The position numbers and the translations under genes were made by a program. A stretch of DNA of 64,000 nt from contig JROS01000028.1 of the NCBI GenBank assembly GCA_000769715.1, forward strand, positions 62,001 through 126,000, given 5' to 3'. This stretch comes from Desulfobulbus sp. Tol-SR. GTDB lineage: Bacteria; Desulfobacterota; Desulfobulbia; Desulfobulbales; Desulfocapsaceae. Within the stretch, counting starts at the first letter, position 1. The number at the start of each line of letters is the position of its first letter. Of this stretch, positions 44,125 through 52,966 are shown one piece after another. A model generated the notes under the pieces. The model had not been told where the DNA came from. It saw only the letters and a list, made by a program, of their open reading frames with translations, and ran no database searches.

Positions 44125-44973
44125 TCAGGCCTTTTCGACCCCGACCTCCTGCCGGCCTGGCGGCTGGCCCTGACCGAACTTCAAGGTCGACATCGCCGTG
44201 GCGATCATGCCGCTGATATCGGCTAGATTGCCGGGGATGATCATCGTGTTGTTCTCCTTGGCCAGCTTGCCGAACTCGTCCAGATATTTTTTCGCCACCT
44301 CGAGACTGGCGGCATCGCGTCCCCCCGCCGAATCGATCGCCTCGGCGACCATCCTGATCCCCTGTGCCGTCGCCTCCGCCACCCGCAATATCTCCTGGGC
44401 CCGGCCCTCGGCCTCGTTGATGCGCTTGAGCTTCTCCCCCTCGGACAGGAAGATTTTTTCGGCCTTGTCACCCTCGGCCCGGTTCATGATTGCCTGTTTT
44501 TCCCCCTCCGAGCGGGCGATCTCGGCCCGTTTTTCCCTCTCGGCCTTCATCTGCTTTTCCATGGCCTCGAGAACGGTCCGCGGTGGCTGGATGTCCTTGA
44601 TTTCATAACGCAGGACCTTCACCCCCCAGTTGGTCGCGGCCTCGTCGAGGGCGTCGACGACCCGGGCGTTGAGCGACTCGCGCGCCTCGAAGGTGTTGTC
44701 GAGGGTGATCTTGCCGATGGCCGAGCGCAGGCTGGTCTGGGCCAGCTGCGATACGGCGAAGTGGTAATCGTCGATACCGTAGGCCGACATCTTGGCATCG
44801 ACCACCTGGAGATACAGGATACCGTCGACCTGGAGGGTGACGTTATCGGCGGTGATGCAGGACTGGGCACCGATATCGATCGGTTCCTCTTTCAGCGATC
44901 GTTTGTAGATGTCAGTTGCATGGCGATCCTCGGAACAATAGAAGTGGAAGCATGGGGTCGCCTTGCAAGGCAT
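44125..44973 (-). pseudogene. Paraslipin/stomatin-like SPFH protein lacking its N-terminal region
   Basis: The 282-codon frame holds the rear of a bacterial paraslipin. SLKEEPIDIGAQSCITADNVTLQVDGILYLQVVDAKMSAYGIDDYHFAVSQLAQTSLRSAIG comes first, then the charged coiled coil EREKRAEIARSEGEKQAIMNRAEGDKAEKIFLSEGEKLKRINEAEG, then ENNTMIIPGNLADISG. Normal members start with a membrane segment and about 55 residues of SPFH domain (RIVPQQEAWVVERLGKY...). Here those are replaced by an unrelated Cys-rich stretch (PCKATPCFHFYCSEDRHATD). No missing part is found in other frames upstream. This looks like a 5' deletion or rearrangement. No NfeD partner is seen. If expressed, the product would be soluble. 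Confidence 0.75.
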
Positions 44974-45068
44974 CCCCAGCTCTGGGCAGGGCCACAGCCG
45001 CCGTTACCTTCCAACGACGGGGGGAGCATATCAATCGGATCGCCAATCTCCGATCCGGCTGCTCGCGG

Positions 45069-45097
45069 TTGTATTCACACCCGGAAAAATGTATAGT
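45069..45097 (+). promoter_or_regulatory. Sigma-70 promoter of folA
   Basis: TTGTAT (45069-45074), 17 bases, TATAGT (45092-45097). Predicted start is near 45104, giving a leader of about 59 bases to the folA ATG. Confidence 0.65.
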
Positions 45098-45162
45098 CAG
45101 GTAGTAATAAATTGAAACCTATCGTAATTCAATACATTTTTCCTACCGCCCCCTGCCTCGTC

Positions 45163-45666
45163 ATGGATATCCTCCTCATTGCCGTCATGGCCGCGAACCG
45201 GATTATCGGCAAGAACGGCATCATTCCGTGGCATATCCCGGAAGAACTCGGTTTCTTCAAGGCCACGACGATGGGACACCCGATCATCATGGGAAGAAAA
45301 ACCTTCGAGTCACTGCCGGACGGCCCATTGCCGGGAAGAGAAAATATCGTTATCACCCGGAATCCAGATTTTGCCCCGCCGGGGGCAGTGGTTGTACCGA
45401 CGCTCGGGCACGCCCTGGAGCACTGTGCGGGGCAATCCAGGGTGTTCATCATCGGCGGCGCCCAGGTCTTCAGGGAGGCCCTGCCGCTGGCGACCGGGAT
45501 CATCCTCTCGGTCCTCGATCAGGCCGTCGACGGCGACACCTTTTTTCCGGCATTCGATCCCCACACCTTTCAAGAGACAACGCAGGAGCGGTTCACCGGA
45601 TCGCTGCCGTTCACCGTCACCACCTACCGCCGGGTCCGCCCTGATCTCCACCCGCCACCCCCCTGA
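45163..45666 (+). CDS. folA: Dihydrofolate reductase
   Basis: This 167-residue enzyme reduces dihydrofolate with NADPH. The MDILLIAVMAANRIIGKNGIIPWHIPEELGFFK opening has the NADPH/folate loop, with Trp and Glu at the active site. MGRKTFESLPDGPLPGRENIVITR and FIIGGAQVFREALPLA follow, matching type I bacterial DHFR. The ATG 45163 gives the canonical N-terminus; a TTG at 45112 in frame would add 17 residues of no family character. No thyA neighbour is seen. Confidence 0.93.
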   Translation: MDILLIAVMAANRIIGKNGIIPWHIPEELGFFKATTMGHPIIMGRKTFESLPDGPLPGRENIVITRNPDFAPPGAVVVPTLGHALEHCAGQSRVFIIGGAQVFREALPLATGIILSVLDQAVDGDTFFPAFDPHTFQETTQERFTGSLPFTVTTYRRVRPDLHPPPP

Positions 45667-45875
45667 TGAACCCACCCATCCAGTTCGGCAACTCCAACTG
45701 GAGACCAGGATTGATTTTCCCATTGGCGACACTTATCGTTGCAGAGACAGGGAGGACCGTTGCCTGGCCCTCCAGGTCCATTTCCGGACCCGAAACCCAT
45801 CACGGGACTTGACGCCCAACCACCTGAATGCGTTGGTTCGGCTCTCTACTCGATTTCAATGCAAGGAGGTCCGCC

Positions 45876-46616
45876 ATGCGATCCTTACTCGTTCTGCTGC
45901 TCCTTTTGTGCACTGCAACCCTCAGCGCCGCTGCGACCGGCAAAAAGGTCGTCTATTCGGTCAACGGCACCAGCTATGAAGGGTACCTTGCCAGCCCCTC
46001 CGCCGCGGCGCCGCTGGTCCTGCTCATCCATGACTGGGATGGTCTGACCGATTACGAGATCAAACGGGCCGAAATGCTCGCCCAACTCGGCTACAACGCC
46101 TTCGCCGTCGATCTCTTCGGGGCCGGGATCCGACCGACGGCCATGGATGACCGGAAACGCCTGACCGGCGAGCTCTATCAAAACCGGGAAAAGATGCGCA
46201 CGCTGCTCGATGCCGGACTCAATGCCGCCAGGGAGAACGGCCTCACCGGCGACAAGGTCGTCGCTGCCGGCTACTGCTTCGGCGGCGCCGCCGTCCTGGA
46301 AATGGCCCGCTCCGGGGCCGATCTGCTCGGCTTCGTCACCTTTCACGGCGGCCTGACCACTCCCGAAGGGCAGAACTACGGCAAGACCCGGGGACAGATC
46401 CTGGTCCTCCACGGCACCGCCGATGAAAGCGTCTCGATGCAGGACTTCGCCCTTCTGGCCCAGGAACTGGAAAAGAACCGGATTCGCCACGAAATGATCA
46501 GCTACAGCGGTGCGCCGCATGCCTTCACGGTCTTCGGCAGCGATCGTTACCGGGAGGATGCCGACCGCAAGTCATGGCGCCGTTTCACCGAATTCCTCGC
46601 CGACACCTTCAAATAA
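45876..46616 (+). CDS. Exported dienelactone hydrolase family protein
   Basis: The 246-residue alpha/beta hydrolase begins at ATG 45876 after AAGGAGGT. A signal peptide (MRSLLVLLLLLCTATLSAAATG) suggests periplasmic location, unusual for classical DLH. The catalytic triad is visible: nucleophile Cys in AAGYCFGGAAVLEMA, Asp in HGTADESVSM and His in SGAPHAFTVFG. The family hydrolyses lactones and esters. The specific substrate is unknown. Confidence 0.9.
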   Translation: MRSLLVLLLLLCTATLSAAATGKKVVYSVNGTSYEGYLASPSAAAPLVLLIHDWDGLTDYEIKRAEMLAQLGYNAFAVDLFGAGIRPTAMDDRKRLTGELYQNREKMRTLLDAGLNAARENGLTGDKVVAAGYCFGGAAVLEMARSGADLLGFVTFHGGLTTPEGQNYGKTRGQILVLHGTADESVSMQDFALLAQELEKNRIRHEMISYSGAPHAFTVFGSDRYREDADRKSWRRFTEFLADTFK

Positions 46617-46815
46617 GGTCAGCCCGCGTTACCTGTCCGGGTGTTGCGCCGCCCTCCCCAACCCCGGGCAGGTCAATTGCGCCCGAGCCCTGCGCAATGA
46701 TGGACGGGATCATCCCGCTGTGCTATCCTCTCCATGACGTGCCCCGATGCCGATCCGGCCGCTCCGTCGCCATGGTGTGCGACGGTCGCAATGAACGCCA
46801 GCCGATTTTTTTTTC

Positions 46816-48246
46816 ATGCAGATCAAAAACCTCCGTCATCCATCGTTGCAAATTGCCGATTTCCTGACCGCCCCGGACCAATCCTGGTGCATCTATGGGG
46901 ACAATGGTTCGGGGATAGATGACTTGTTCGCCATTCTCGCCGGTGATATCGTCCCGGCGGCAGAGGTCCTGATTCTGCCGGAGGACGCTGGAATCATCTC
47001 CTTCAGCATCCAGCAGGACATCTACGAGCACGAACTCCTGATCGACGACAGCGATTTTCTCGACCACCCTGACCCCGGGACGCCGGCGATCGCCTTTCTG
47101 CCGCCCGGCAGCGACCGATCTCCGCTGCTGGCGGCCCTGGCGATGACCGATTCGCTCAGCAAGGGCTACCGGCAACTCAGTTCCGGACAGAGCCGCAAGC
47201 TGATCCTCCTCCGCGAAATTCTCAACGGCGCCAGGCACCTCATCATCCAGAATCCCTATGACGGCCTCGATCAGGCCGGCTGCATCGAGCTGGACAAGGC
47301 CCTCGCCACCCTCGACCGCCATCGGGTGCAGGTGCTGGTCACGGTCAACAACCGCGAGGATATTCCTGCCTGGTGCAGCCATCTCGCCATCCTCGATCAG
47401 GGCAGGATCGTGGTGCAGGGCAGAAGGGACATGGTCATCGACCGATTCGACACGGTTCGATCAGCGGCCCGGGGGACCTTTCAGCCCGCTCTCGACCGGC
47501 TTGTCGCGGCGAGGGACCTCCCGGTCGACGCAGCCGAGGAACTGGTCAACCTGAGGGATGGCTTCGCCCGTTACGGCCAACACCTGCTCTTCGAACATCT
47601 CGACCTCCGCATCGATAGCGGCTGCCATACCCTGGTCACCGGCCCGAACGGCAGCGGCAAATCGACCCTGTTGCAACTGATCACCGGCGATAATCCCAAC
47701 TGCTACGCCAACGATCTCCGCATCTTCGGGATACGGCGCGGCAGCGGCGAATCGATCTGGGAACTGAAGCGGGATATGGGCATCGTATCGCCCGACCTCC
47801 ACCGCAACTACCGCGCCCCCGGTACGACGAGACAGGTCGTGCTGTCCGGCCTCTTCGATTCGATCGGGCTGTACCGAAGGCCGACCGGGGTCCAGGAACG
47901 CAGGGCGATGCAGTGGCTGGAATGGATAGGCCTGGCCGGCAAGGCCGCCCAGCCCTTCCGACGGCTCAGCTTCGCCGAGCAGCGCCTGGTCCTGATCGCC
48001 CGGGCCCTGATCAAGCTGCCGCGGCTGCTGATCCTCGATGAGCCGACGCAAGGTCTCGATGGTTATAATCGCGCCGGGTTGCTTGATTTTCTGGAGCAGA
48101 TCGCCGCCAACCGGTTCAGTACGATGTTGTATGTCAGTCACCGCCAGGATGAATACCGGCCGTTTTTCCGCCAGCACCTCCGTCTCGGCTCCGTCACCGC
48201 ATCAGCCTCGATGCCTTTTCCCGTTATCGGCAATCCGACGGCATGA
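46816..48246 (+). CDS. ModF/PhrA-like dual ABC ATPase with degenerate first domain
   Basis: The 476-residue protein has two ABC domains without membrane segments, as in E. coli ModF. In domain 1 Walker A reads YGDNGSGIDD, with Ile34 where Lys is needed. Walker B reads LIIQNPYDGLD, where Asp-Glu becomes Gln-Asn. Domain 2 is intact: GPNGSGKSTLL (276-286), LILDEPTQGLDGYN and YVSHRQDE, with a divergent signature RLSFAEQRLVLIA. No ribosome site is seen before ATG 46816, so the start is tentative. No modABC transport genes are near, so a molybdate role is uncertain. Confidence 0.85.
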   Translation: MQIKNLRHPSLQIADFLTAPDQSWCIYGDNGSGIDDLFAILAGDIVPAAEVLILPEDAGIISFSIQQDIYEHELLIDDSDFLDHPDPGTPAIAFLPPGSDRSPLLAALAMTDSLSKGYRQLSSGQSRKLILLREILNGARHLIIQNPYDGLDQAGCIELDKALATLDRHRVQVLVTVNNREDIPAWCSHLAILDQGRIVVQGRRDMVIDRFDTVRSAARGTFQPALDRLVAARDLPVDAAEELVNLRDGFARYGQHLLFEHLDLRIDSGCHTLVTGPNGSGKSTLLQLITGDNPNCYANDLRIFGIRRGSGESIWELKRDMGIVSPDLHRNYRAPGTTRQVVLSGLFDSIGLYRRPTGVQERRAMQWLEWIGLAGKAAQPFRRLSFAEQRLVLIARALIKLPRLLILDEPTQGLDGYNRAGLLDFLEQIAANRFSTMLYVSHRQDEYRPFFRQHLRLGSVTASASMPFPVIGNPTA

Positions 48247-48293
48247 TGACATGGGGTCGATTCATTCCATCATTTCACACGTGGAGGCAATCC

Positions 48294-48518
48294 ATGATCT
48301 TCCGCATCACCTTACCTCTTGTAGTCGCCACTCTCCTCCTCGCCGGCTGTTCCGGCGACGAAGGAAAAAAGGAGCAAGGGGCGATCGAAAAGCAGACTGA
48401 ACAGACCGCCAAGGCCGCAGTGGAGGCGATCAAGACCCCCATCGACAAGGCCCGGACCGCTGCCGGCCAGCAGAACGACCAGACCCGAACGCTCAAGGAG
48501 CAGGCCGGGGAACAGTAA
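48294..48518 (+). CDS. Small lipoprotein
   Basis: The 74-residue protein has a lipoprotein signal (MIFRITLPLVVATLLLAGCSGDE; lipobox LAGC, Cys20). A short polar helix follows, rich in Lys, Gln and Thr (GKKEQGAIEKQTEQTAKAAVEAIKTPIDKARTAAGQQNDQTRTL). GGAGG precedes ATG 48294. It resembles small Desulfobulbales lipoproteins of unknown role. The residue after Cys is Ser, so outer-membrane transfer is likely. Confidence 0.82.
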   Translation: MIFRITLPLVVATLLLAGCSGDEGKKEQGAIEKQTEQTAKAAVEAIKTPIDKARTAAGQQNDQTRTLKEQAGEQ

Positions 48519-48734
48519 GCCGGTGTTCTGAGTCCACCCCCGCCAAACCGGACTGGGAACGGACCCGATACCCCCGAAGCTGGCGGTATGCGACCAAAAC
48601 TGTACCTGTAATTTATTTCGGCAACTGTATCTGTTGTTTTTCTCCATGGCGGGCTAGGGTGCGTTTTCCGGTCGGACTCTCCGGCCGGCGGGACCCAGCT
48701 CGATGACTACCGAATCCGGCAGAGGGGAAACTTC

Positions 48735-49709
48735 ATGGTCAACATCCTTTTTTACGGCACAACCGTTGTAATCTGGGGATCAACCTGGATCGCCATCAAA
48801 CTGCAACTCGGAGAGGTCGACCCGATGCTCTCGGTCGGCTACCGCTTCAGTCTGGCCGCCGTGCTGTTGCTGCTCTGGTGCCGGGTCCGCCGGATTCCGA
48901 TGCGGTTCTCCGCGCTCGACCATGGCTACATGGTGCTGCAGGGGATCCTGCTCTTCTCCCTCAACTACCTGCTGTTCTACCTGGCGGAGCTGCGAATCAC
49001 CAGCGGCCTCGCCGCGGTCATCTTTTCGACGATCCAGCTGATGAACATGGTCAACGGGGCCATTTTCCTCAACGCCCCCCTGGACCGCAAGGTGTTCGCC
49101 GGGGGGATATTCGGCCTTGTCGGCATTTTCCTGGTCTTCAGGCCCGAGATTTCGTCGTTTTCTCTGCAGCAGGACGGGGTTATCGGCGTTCTGCTCTGCC
49201 TGCTCGCCACCTATTCCGCCTCCCTCGGCAATATCCTCTCGGCCCGCAACCAGAAAAATGGCCTGCCGATCCTCCAGACCAACGCCTTCGGGATGGGCTA
49301 CGGGGCCCTCCTGATGCTTGCCGCCGCCTGGCTCAGCGGCAAACCATTTATCATTGATACAACCCCCTCGTACATCCTTTCCCTTCTCTATCTCGCCATA
49401 TTCGGCTCGATAGTGGCCTTCGGCTGCTACCTGTCGCTGATCGGCACGATCGGTGCCGATCGGGCAGCCTATGCCACCCTGCTGTTCCCGCTCGTCGCCC
49501 TGGCTATCTCCACCGTCTGGGAAGGCTATCGCTGGACTGCCACGGCGATGACCGGGATACTGTTCATCATCGGCGGCAATTTCCTGCTCCTGCAGAAGCG
49601 AACCACCGTTCCAATCCTTGACTTCGCCAAACCCATCCGCTACAGATTGAGGCGATTGTTGCGAACTGCGGCTCGGAGCGAAATTTCGTCCCGGGCGAAA
49701 TTGCGCTGA
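48735..49709 (+). CDS. EamA-type DMT family transporter
   Basis: This 324-residue inner-membrane protein has ten hydrophobic segments in two EamA repeats. VNILFYGTTVVIWGSTWIAIKLQLGEVDPMLSVGYRFSLAAVLLL is the classic N-terminal WGS(T/N) motif. LFPLVALAISTVWEGYRWTATAMTGILFIIGGNFLLL ends the second repeat. A basic tail of about 35 residues extends beyond the usual end. A metabolite exporter is probable. Confidence 0.9.
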   Translation: MVNILFYGTTVVIWGSTWIAIKLQLGEVDPMLSVGYRFSLAAVLLLLWCRVRRIPMRFSALDHGYMVLQGILLFSLNYLLFYLAELRITSGLAAVIFSTIQLMNMVNGAIFLNAPLDRKVFAGGIFGLVGIFLVFRPEISSFSLQQDGVIGVLLCLLATYSASLGNILSARNQKNGLPILQTNAFGMGYGALLMLAAAWLSGKPFIIDTTPSYILSLLYLAIFGSIVAFGCYLSLIGTIGADRAAYATLLFPLVALAISTVWEGYRWTATAMTGILFIIGGNFLLLQKRTTVPILDFAKPIRYRLRRLLRTAARSEISSRAKLR

Positions 49710-49853
49710 CCGTATCCAGGGGGTGAGCAGCGTCGGGACAGGGCCGCACACCGGCGCTGTGGAACAGCGACGTAGGGCTCCTGTTTCTCCTCGACGGAGA
49801 AAGGCAAGACGTGTTTCGAAATTGAAATTCAACCCATTGAGGAGGACCCATCG

Positions 49854-50159
49854 ATGATCACCGTCATCGCCTCGATCACCGTCAGGCAGCAGCGAAAGGA
49901 CGAGTTCATTGCCATCTTCAACGCCAATGTCCCGGCGGTGCGCGCCGAGGCCGGCTGCATCGAATATTATCCGGCGATCGACATCGACACCGGGGTGGCC
50001 CGTCAGTCGCTGGACCACAATCTGATCACCATTGTTGAAAAATGGCGTGATGTCGAGGCGTGGAAGGACCATCTGGCCACACCCCACTTGCGCGCCTACC
50101 ATCAGCAGGTCAAGGACCTGGTGGAGGGGGTCACCCTCAAGGTGCTCCAGGCGGTCTGA
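49854..50159 (+). CDS. Antibiotic biosynthesis monooxygenase-like (quinol monooxygenase family)
   Basis: The 101-residue ferredoxin-like dimeric-barrel protein begins MITVIASITVRQQRKDEFIAIFNANVPAVRAEAGCIEYYPAIDI. WRDVEAWKDHLATPHLRAYHQQV follows, with the His typical of the YgiN group. GAGGAGGA lies ahead of the ATG. Family members oxidise quinols or bind related aromatics without a cofactor. The real substrate here is unknown. Confidence 0.88.
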   Translation: MITVIASITVRQQRKDEFIAIFNANVPAVRAEAGCIEYYPAIDIDTGVARQSLDHNLITIVEKWRDVEAWKDHLATPHLRAYHQQVKDLVEGVTLKVLQAV

Positions 50160-50466
50160 CCTCGGCGCTATCGACAGCGTTTCCCTGGAACGGCTCCACG
50201 CCGTCCTCCGTATGCCGCACATGACCGCCCCTGGACGGAGCGGCGGCCGTGAGGCCTGTTCAATTTTCGGGGCGGACGGAGGGCCCCGTTTCCGGCACGG
50301 AAAGGATTTCCTGTCATCGTGTGGAGCGACCGTCTCCGACTTCCACCGGCAGCAGCCAGGCCCTCTCCTGTCCGCCGAAAACTGCTCTGGCCCCAAAATA
50401 AAAAGGCAGGTTCACGAAGAACCTGCCTTGAACATCCGACACCGAAAACATCTGGTCGGGGTGGAA
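50160..50466. other. Intergenic region between the monooxygenase and rnfB
   Basis: These 307 bases hold two convergent gene ends, a small hairpin (TTTCC/GGAAA near 50290) and the rnf terminator. No gene is evident. Confidence 0.5.
50395..50429 (-). terminator. Rho-independent terminator of the rnf operon
   Basis: AAGGCAGGTTC (50403-50413) pairs with GAACCTGCCTT (50419-50429) across a five-base loop. On the minus strand a T-rich run (TTTTTATTTT) follows at 50395-50404, about 40 bases after the rnfB stop. Confidence 0.88.
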
Positions 50467-51342
50467 TCATCCCGCCATCTTCAACCCCAGCTCAGGCTTG
50501 CGGGCAATAACTTCACACCCGTGATAGATCCGGAAGATGTCGCGTGGGCACTTGGCGACGCAGGCCTCGTTGCAGCTCGGGCCATAGGCGATGCAGGCCT
50601 TGTGGTCGATCTTGATGCGGTTGTTCTCGTAGGCCACCGCTCCGGCCGGGCAGGCCTTGACGCAGAGCTTGCAGGCGATGCATCCCACCTGGCACACCGC
50701 CTTCACCTTGTTGCCCATGTCCATGGTCGAACAGGGCACAAAGACCCTGGCCTTCAATGTCTGGATCTCGATGATCTTCTTGGGGCAGGTGCGGACACAG
50801 GCACCGCAGCTGACGCATTTGTCGGGATTGACGACCGGGAAATTCTCGACCATGGTGATGGCGTCGAAGGGGCAGACCTCGGCGCATTCACCCAGGCCGA
50901 TACAGGCATACTGGCAGTTGGAAGGCCCGCCGAAGCCGAGATTGGCCGCGGTACAGGAGGCGAATCCGATATACTCGTGCTTGTGACTGACCCTCCCCTC
51001 TTCCCGCGAGCAGCGGACGACGGCGATCTGATCCTCGACGGCCGTCAATTTCTTGCCCGTCAGCTCGGCCACGACCGCCGCCACCCGTTCCTTGCCCGGG
51101 AAACATAGGTTCGGCGGCACATCGGGGTTGGTGACGACGGCAATGGCGTAGCCCTCGCAACCGGGATAGCCGCAACCGCCGCACTGGGCCAGCGGCAGGG
51201 ACTCCAGCACCTCTTCGATCAACGGATTGCTTTCAACGGCAAATTTGTGGGCTGCAATCGCCAGACCGATACCGAAAAACAGCCCGATGCACCCCAGAAG
51301 AACAACTCCACCAATAGCGATTTTTATCAACGCCGGATCCAT
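50467..51342 (-). CDS. rnfB: Rnf complex subunit RnfB (polyferredoxin type)
   Basis: The 291-residue protein has an N-terminal membrane anchor (about residues 8-30). The RnfB 4Fe-4S domain LAQCGGCGYPGCEGYA...NLCFPG follows. Further cysteine clusters are CTAANLGFGGPSNCQYACIGLGECAEVCPFDAI, CVSCGACVRTCP, CQVGCIACKLCVKACP and CIAYGPSCNEACVAKCP. It carries electrons from ferredoxin to the membrane subunits. This length and number of clusters fit the anaerobe type rather than the shorter E. coli RsxB. It is last in rnfCDGEAB. Confidence 0.95.
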   Translation of the reverse strand: MDPALIKIAIGGVVLLGCIGLFFGIGLAIAAHKFAVESNPLIEEVLESLPLAQCGGCGYPGCEGYAIAVVTNPDVPPNLCFPGKERVAAVVAELTGKKLTAVEDQIAVVRCSREEGRVSHKHEYIGFASCTAANLGFGGPSNCQYACIGLGECAEVCPFDAITMVENFPVVNPDKCVSCGACVRTCPKKIIEIQTLKARVFVPCSTMDMGNKVKAVCQVGCIACKLCVKACPAGAVAYENNRIKIDHKACIAYGPSCNEACVAKCPRDIFRIYHGCEVIARKPELGLKMAG

Positions 51343-51390
51343 ATCTTTGTCACTCTGTATTCAATCCGTTAATAGTTCGGGAATCAACGA

Positions 51391-52329
51391 TCAGAACAGC
51401 TGCAGACCGGAGAATCCCAGGAAGGCCATGGCGAACTGCCCCGCAACGATGAAGGCGATCGGCAGGCCTTTGAAAGTCGGCGGGATATTGGCCAGATCCA
51501 GCCGTTCCCGCACCGAACTCATCAGGTACAGCGCCAGCAGGAAGCCGCCCCCGGCCCCGAGGGAAAGCATGAAGGTTTCAACGATGCTGTAGTTGTTGCT
51601 GGCCATGATCAGCGGAACGGCGATGATGACGCAGTTGGCGATGACCAGTACCAGGTAGACCCCGAACGAGTTGAAGAGAATCGGGTTGACCTTGCGGAGG
51701 ATGGTATCGACCGCCTGCACCGTCAGCGACACCAGGCCGATGAAGACGACAATCTGCAGAAAGTTGAGGTCGTAGGGAATGAGAATGAACTGGTAGAAGA
51801 ACCAGCTCATCAGCGCCGATACCACCATGACGATGGTAAAGACGACGCCCATGCCCTTGGCGGTTGTCTTGCGCTTGGAAGTCCCGAAAAAGACACAGAG
51901 GCCGAGATACTTGGTGAATACGAAGTTGTTGACCAGCAGGGCCGAAATCAGAATCGACAGCAGGTATCCCAGGTAGGATTTCTTCACCTGGATGCTCTCG
52001 ATCTCCCTGCCGTCATCGCCGCGCACCGATACGACATGGGTCTTGGCGCTGTTGAGCGACTCGCTGAAGATCAGCGACACGGTACGGCCATCCTCGGAGA
52101 CATCGATTTTCCGTATCTCCAGCCTGATATCCGGATCGGATTCCTCAAAGACCGTGTATCTGGCCGGATTCTGGGCGGTTGCCTTGTCGATCGCGGCGGG
52201 ATAGGTCAGGATGATTTCGTTTTCGCCGCCGAAGCGCTGCTCGCTGACGAAATCAGCGGCCTGGAGACAGGCCGGCGCCAGGATAAACATGAGGGCGGCA
52301 GCCCAGTAGGTGAGTAGTCTGTGCATCAT
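51391..52329 (-). CDS. rnfA: Rnf complex subunit RnfA with N-terminal exported domain
   Basis: The C-terminal 195 residues (from about 118) are a normal RnfA: SYLGYLLSILISALLVNNFVFTKYLGLCVFFGTSKR, then VLVIANCVIIAVPLIM and TFKGLPIAFIVAGQFAMAFLGFSGL. Before it lie 117 extra residues. A signal peptide (1-24, ending LQA) is followed by a beta-rich domain (FGGENEIILTYPAAIDKATAQNPARYTVFEES...VSEDGRTVSLIFSESLNSAKTHVVSVRG), similar in look to Ig-like or SbsA-type sheets. That is not part of the usual 190-residue RnfA. It overlaps rnfE by four bases. Confidence 0.92.
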   Translation of the reverse strand: MMHRLLTYWAAALMFILAPACLQAADFVSEQRFGGENEIILTYPAAIDKATAQNPARYTVFEESDPDIRLEIRKIDVSEDGRTVSLIFSESLNSAKTHVVSVRGDDGREIESIQVKKSYLGYLLSILISALLVNNFVFTKYLGLCVFFGTSKRKTTAKGMGVVFTIVMVVSALMSWFFYQFILIPYDLNFLQIVVFIGLVSLTVQAVDTILRKVNPILFNSFGVYLVLVIANCVIIAVPLIMASNNYSIVETFMLSLGAGGGFLLALYLMSSVRERLDLANIPPTFKGLPIAFIVAGQFAMAFLGFSGLQLF

Positions 52330-52946
52330 TGTTTCTTCCCTTTCGCCTGTTTGTAGGCAAGCTCGATCCAGTTGAAAAAGGCCATCATCAGCCCGACCAC
52401 GAAGAAACCGGCGCAGGGCAGGATGAAGAACAGAAGCGGCTTGAAACCGAGGACGTCATAGCCGAGGATCGCCCCTGAACCCAGCAGTTCACGGACAAAG
52501 CCGATCACCACCATGCCGACGAGAAAGCCGAGGCCCATCCCGAGACCATCCCAGAAGGAGTCGTTGGGCGATTCCTTGCAGGCGAACATCTCCAGCCGCA
52601 TCGTAATGATGGCGAAGGCGACGATAAGCTTGACGAAAATTCCCATCTTGGCATAAGCGTCGGGAAGATAGGCGGCCAGGGCCAGATCGATGACCGTCAC
52701 CCAGGTGGCGATCGTCAGGGTGTACGTCGGGATGCGGATCCGGGGATGAATCCTGTTCTTGAACAGTGATATGGTGACGCTGGAGAACACCTGGACGAAA
52801 AGAACCGCCACCCCCAGCATCAGGCCGTTGATCACCGTGGTCGAGATACCCACCGCCGGACACATCGACAGCGCCAGTTTGAAGATCGGGTTCTCGCTCA
52901 GGATGCCGCGAGCAATCAACTGCATGCTTGTTTTATCGTTTGCCAC
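52326..52946 (-). CDS. rnfE: Rnf complex subunit RnfE
   Basis: The 206-residue inner-membrane protein begins IARGILSENPIFKLALSMCPAVGISTTVINGLMLG. It continues with IRIPTYTLTIATWVTVIDLALAAYLPDAYAKMGIFVKLI and ACKESPNDSFWDGLGMGLGF. These match RnfE, including the conserved Cys residues of the membrane Fe site shared with RnfA. The ATG at 52946 follows a spacer of 20 bases after rnfG. The rnfA start lies in its stop. Confidence 0.95.
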   Translation of the reverse strand: MANDKTSMQLIARGILSENPIFKLALSMCPAVGISTTVINGLMLGVAVLFVQVFSSVTISLFKNRIHPRIRIPTYTLTIATWVTVIDLALAAYLPDAYAKMGIFVKLIVAFAIITMRLEMFACKESPNDSFWDGLGMGLGFLVGMVVIGFVRELLGSGAILGYDVLGFKPLLFFILPCAGFFVVGLMMAFFNWIELAYKQAKGKKQ

Positions 52947-52966
52947 GAGTGCTTCCCCTCAATAGA

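Noticed and set aside
44960-44971. Perfect 12-base palindrome GCCTTGCAAGGC at the paraslipin start
   Set aside because: It lies inside the aberrant N-terminal codons with no promoter around it; one 12-base palindrome in GC-rich DNA is not strong evidence for a site.
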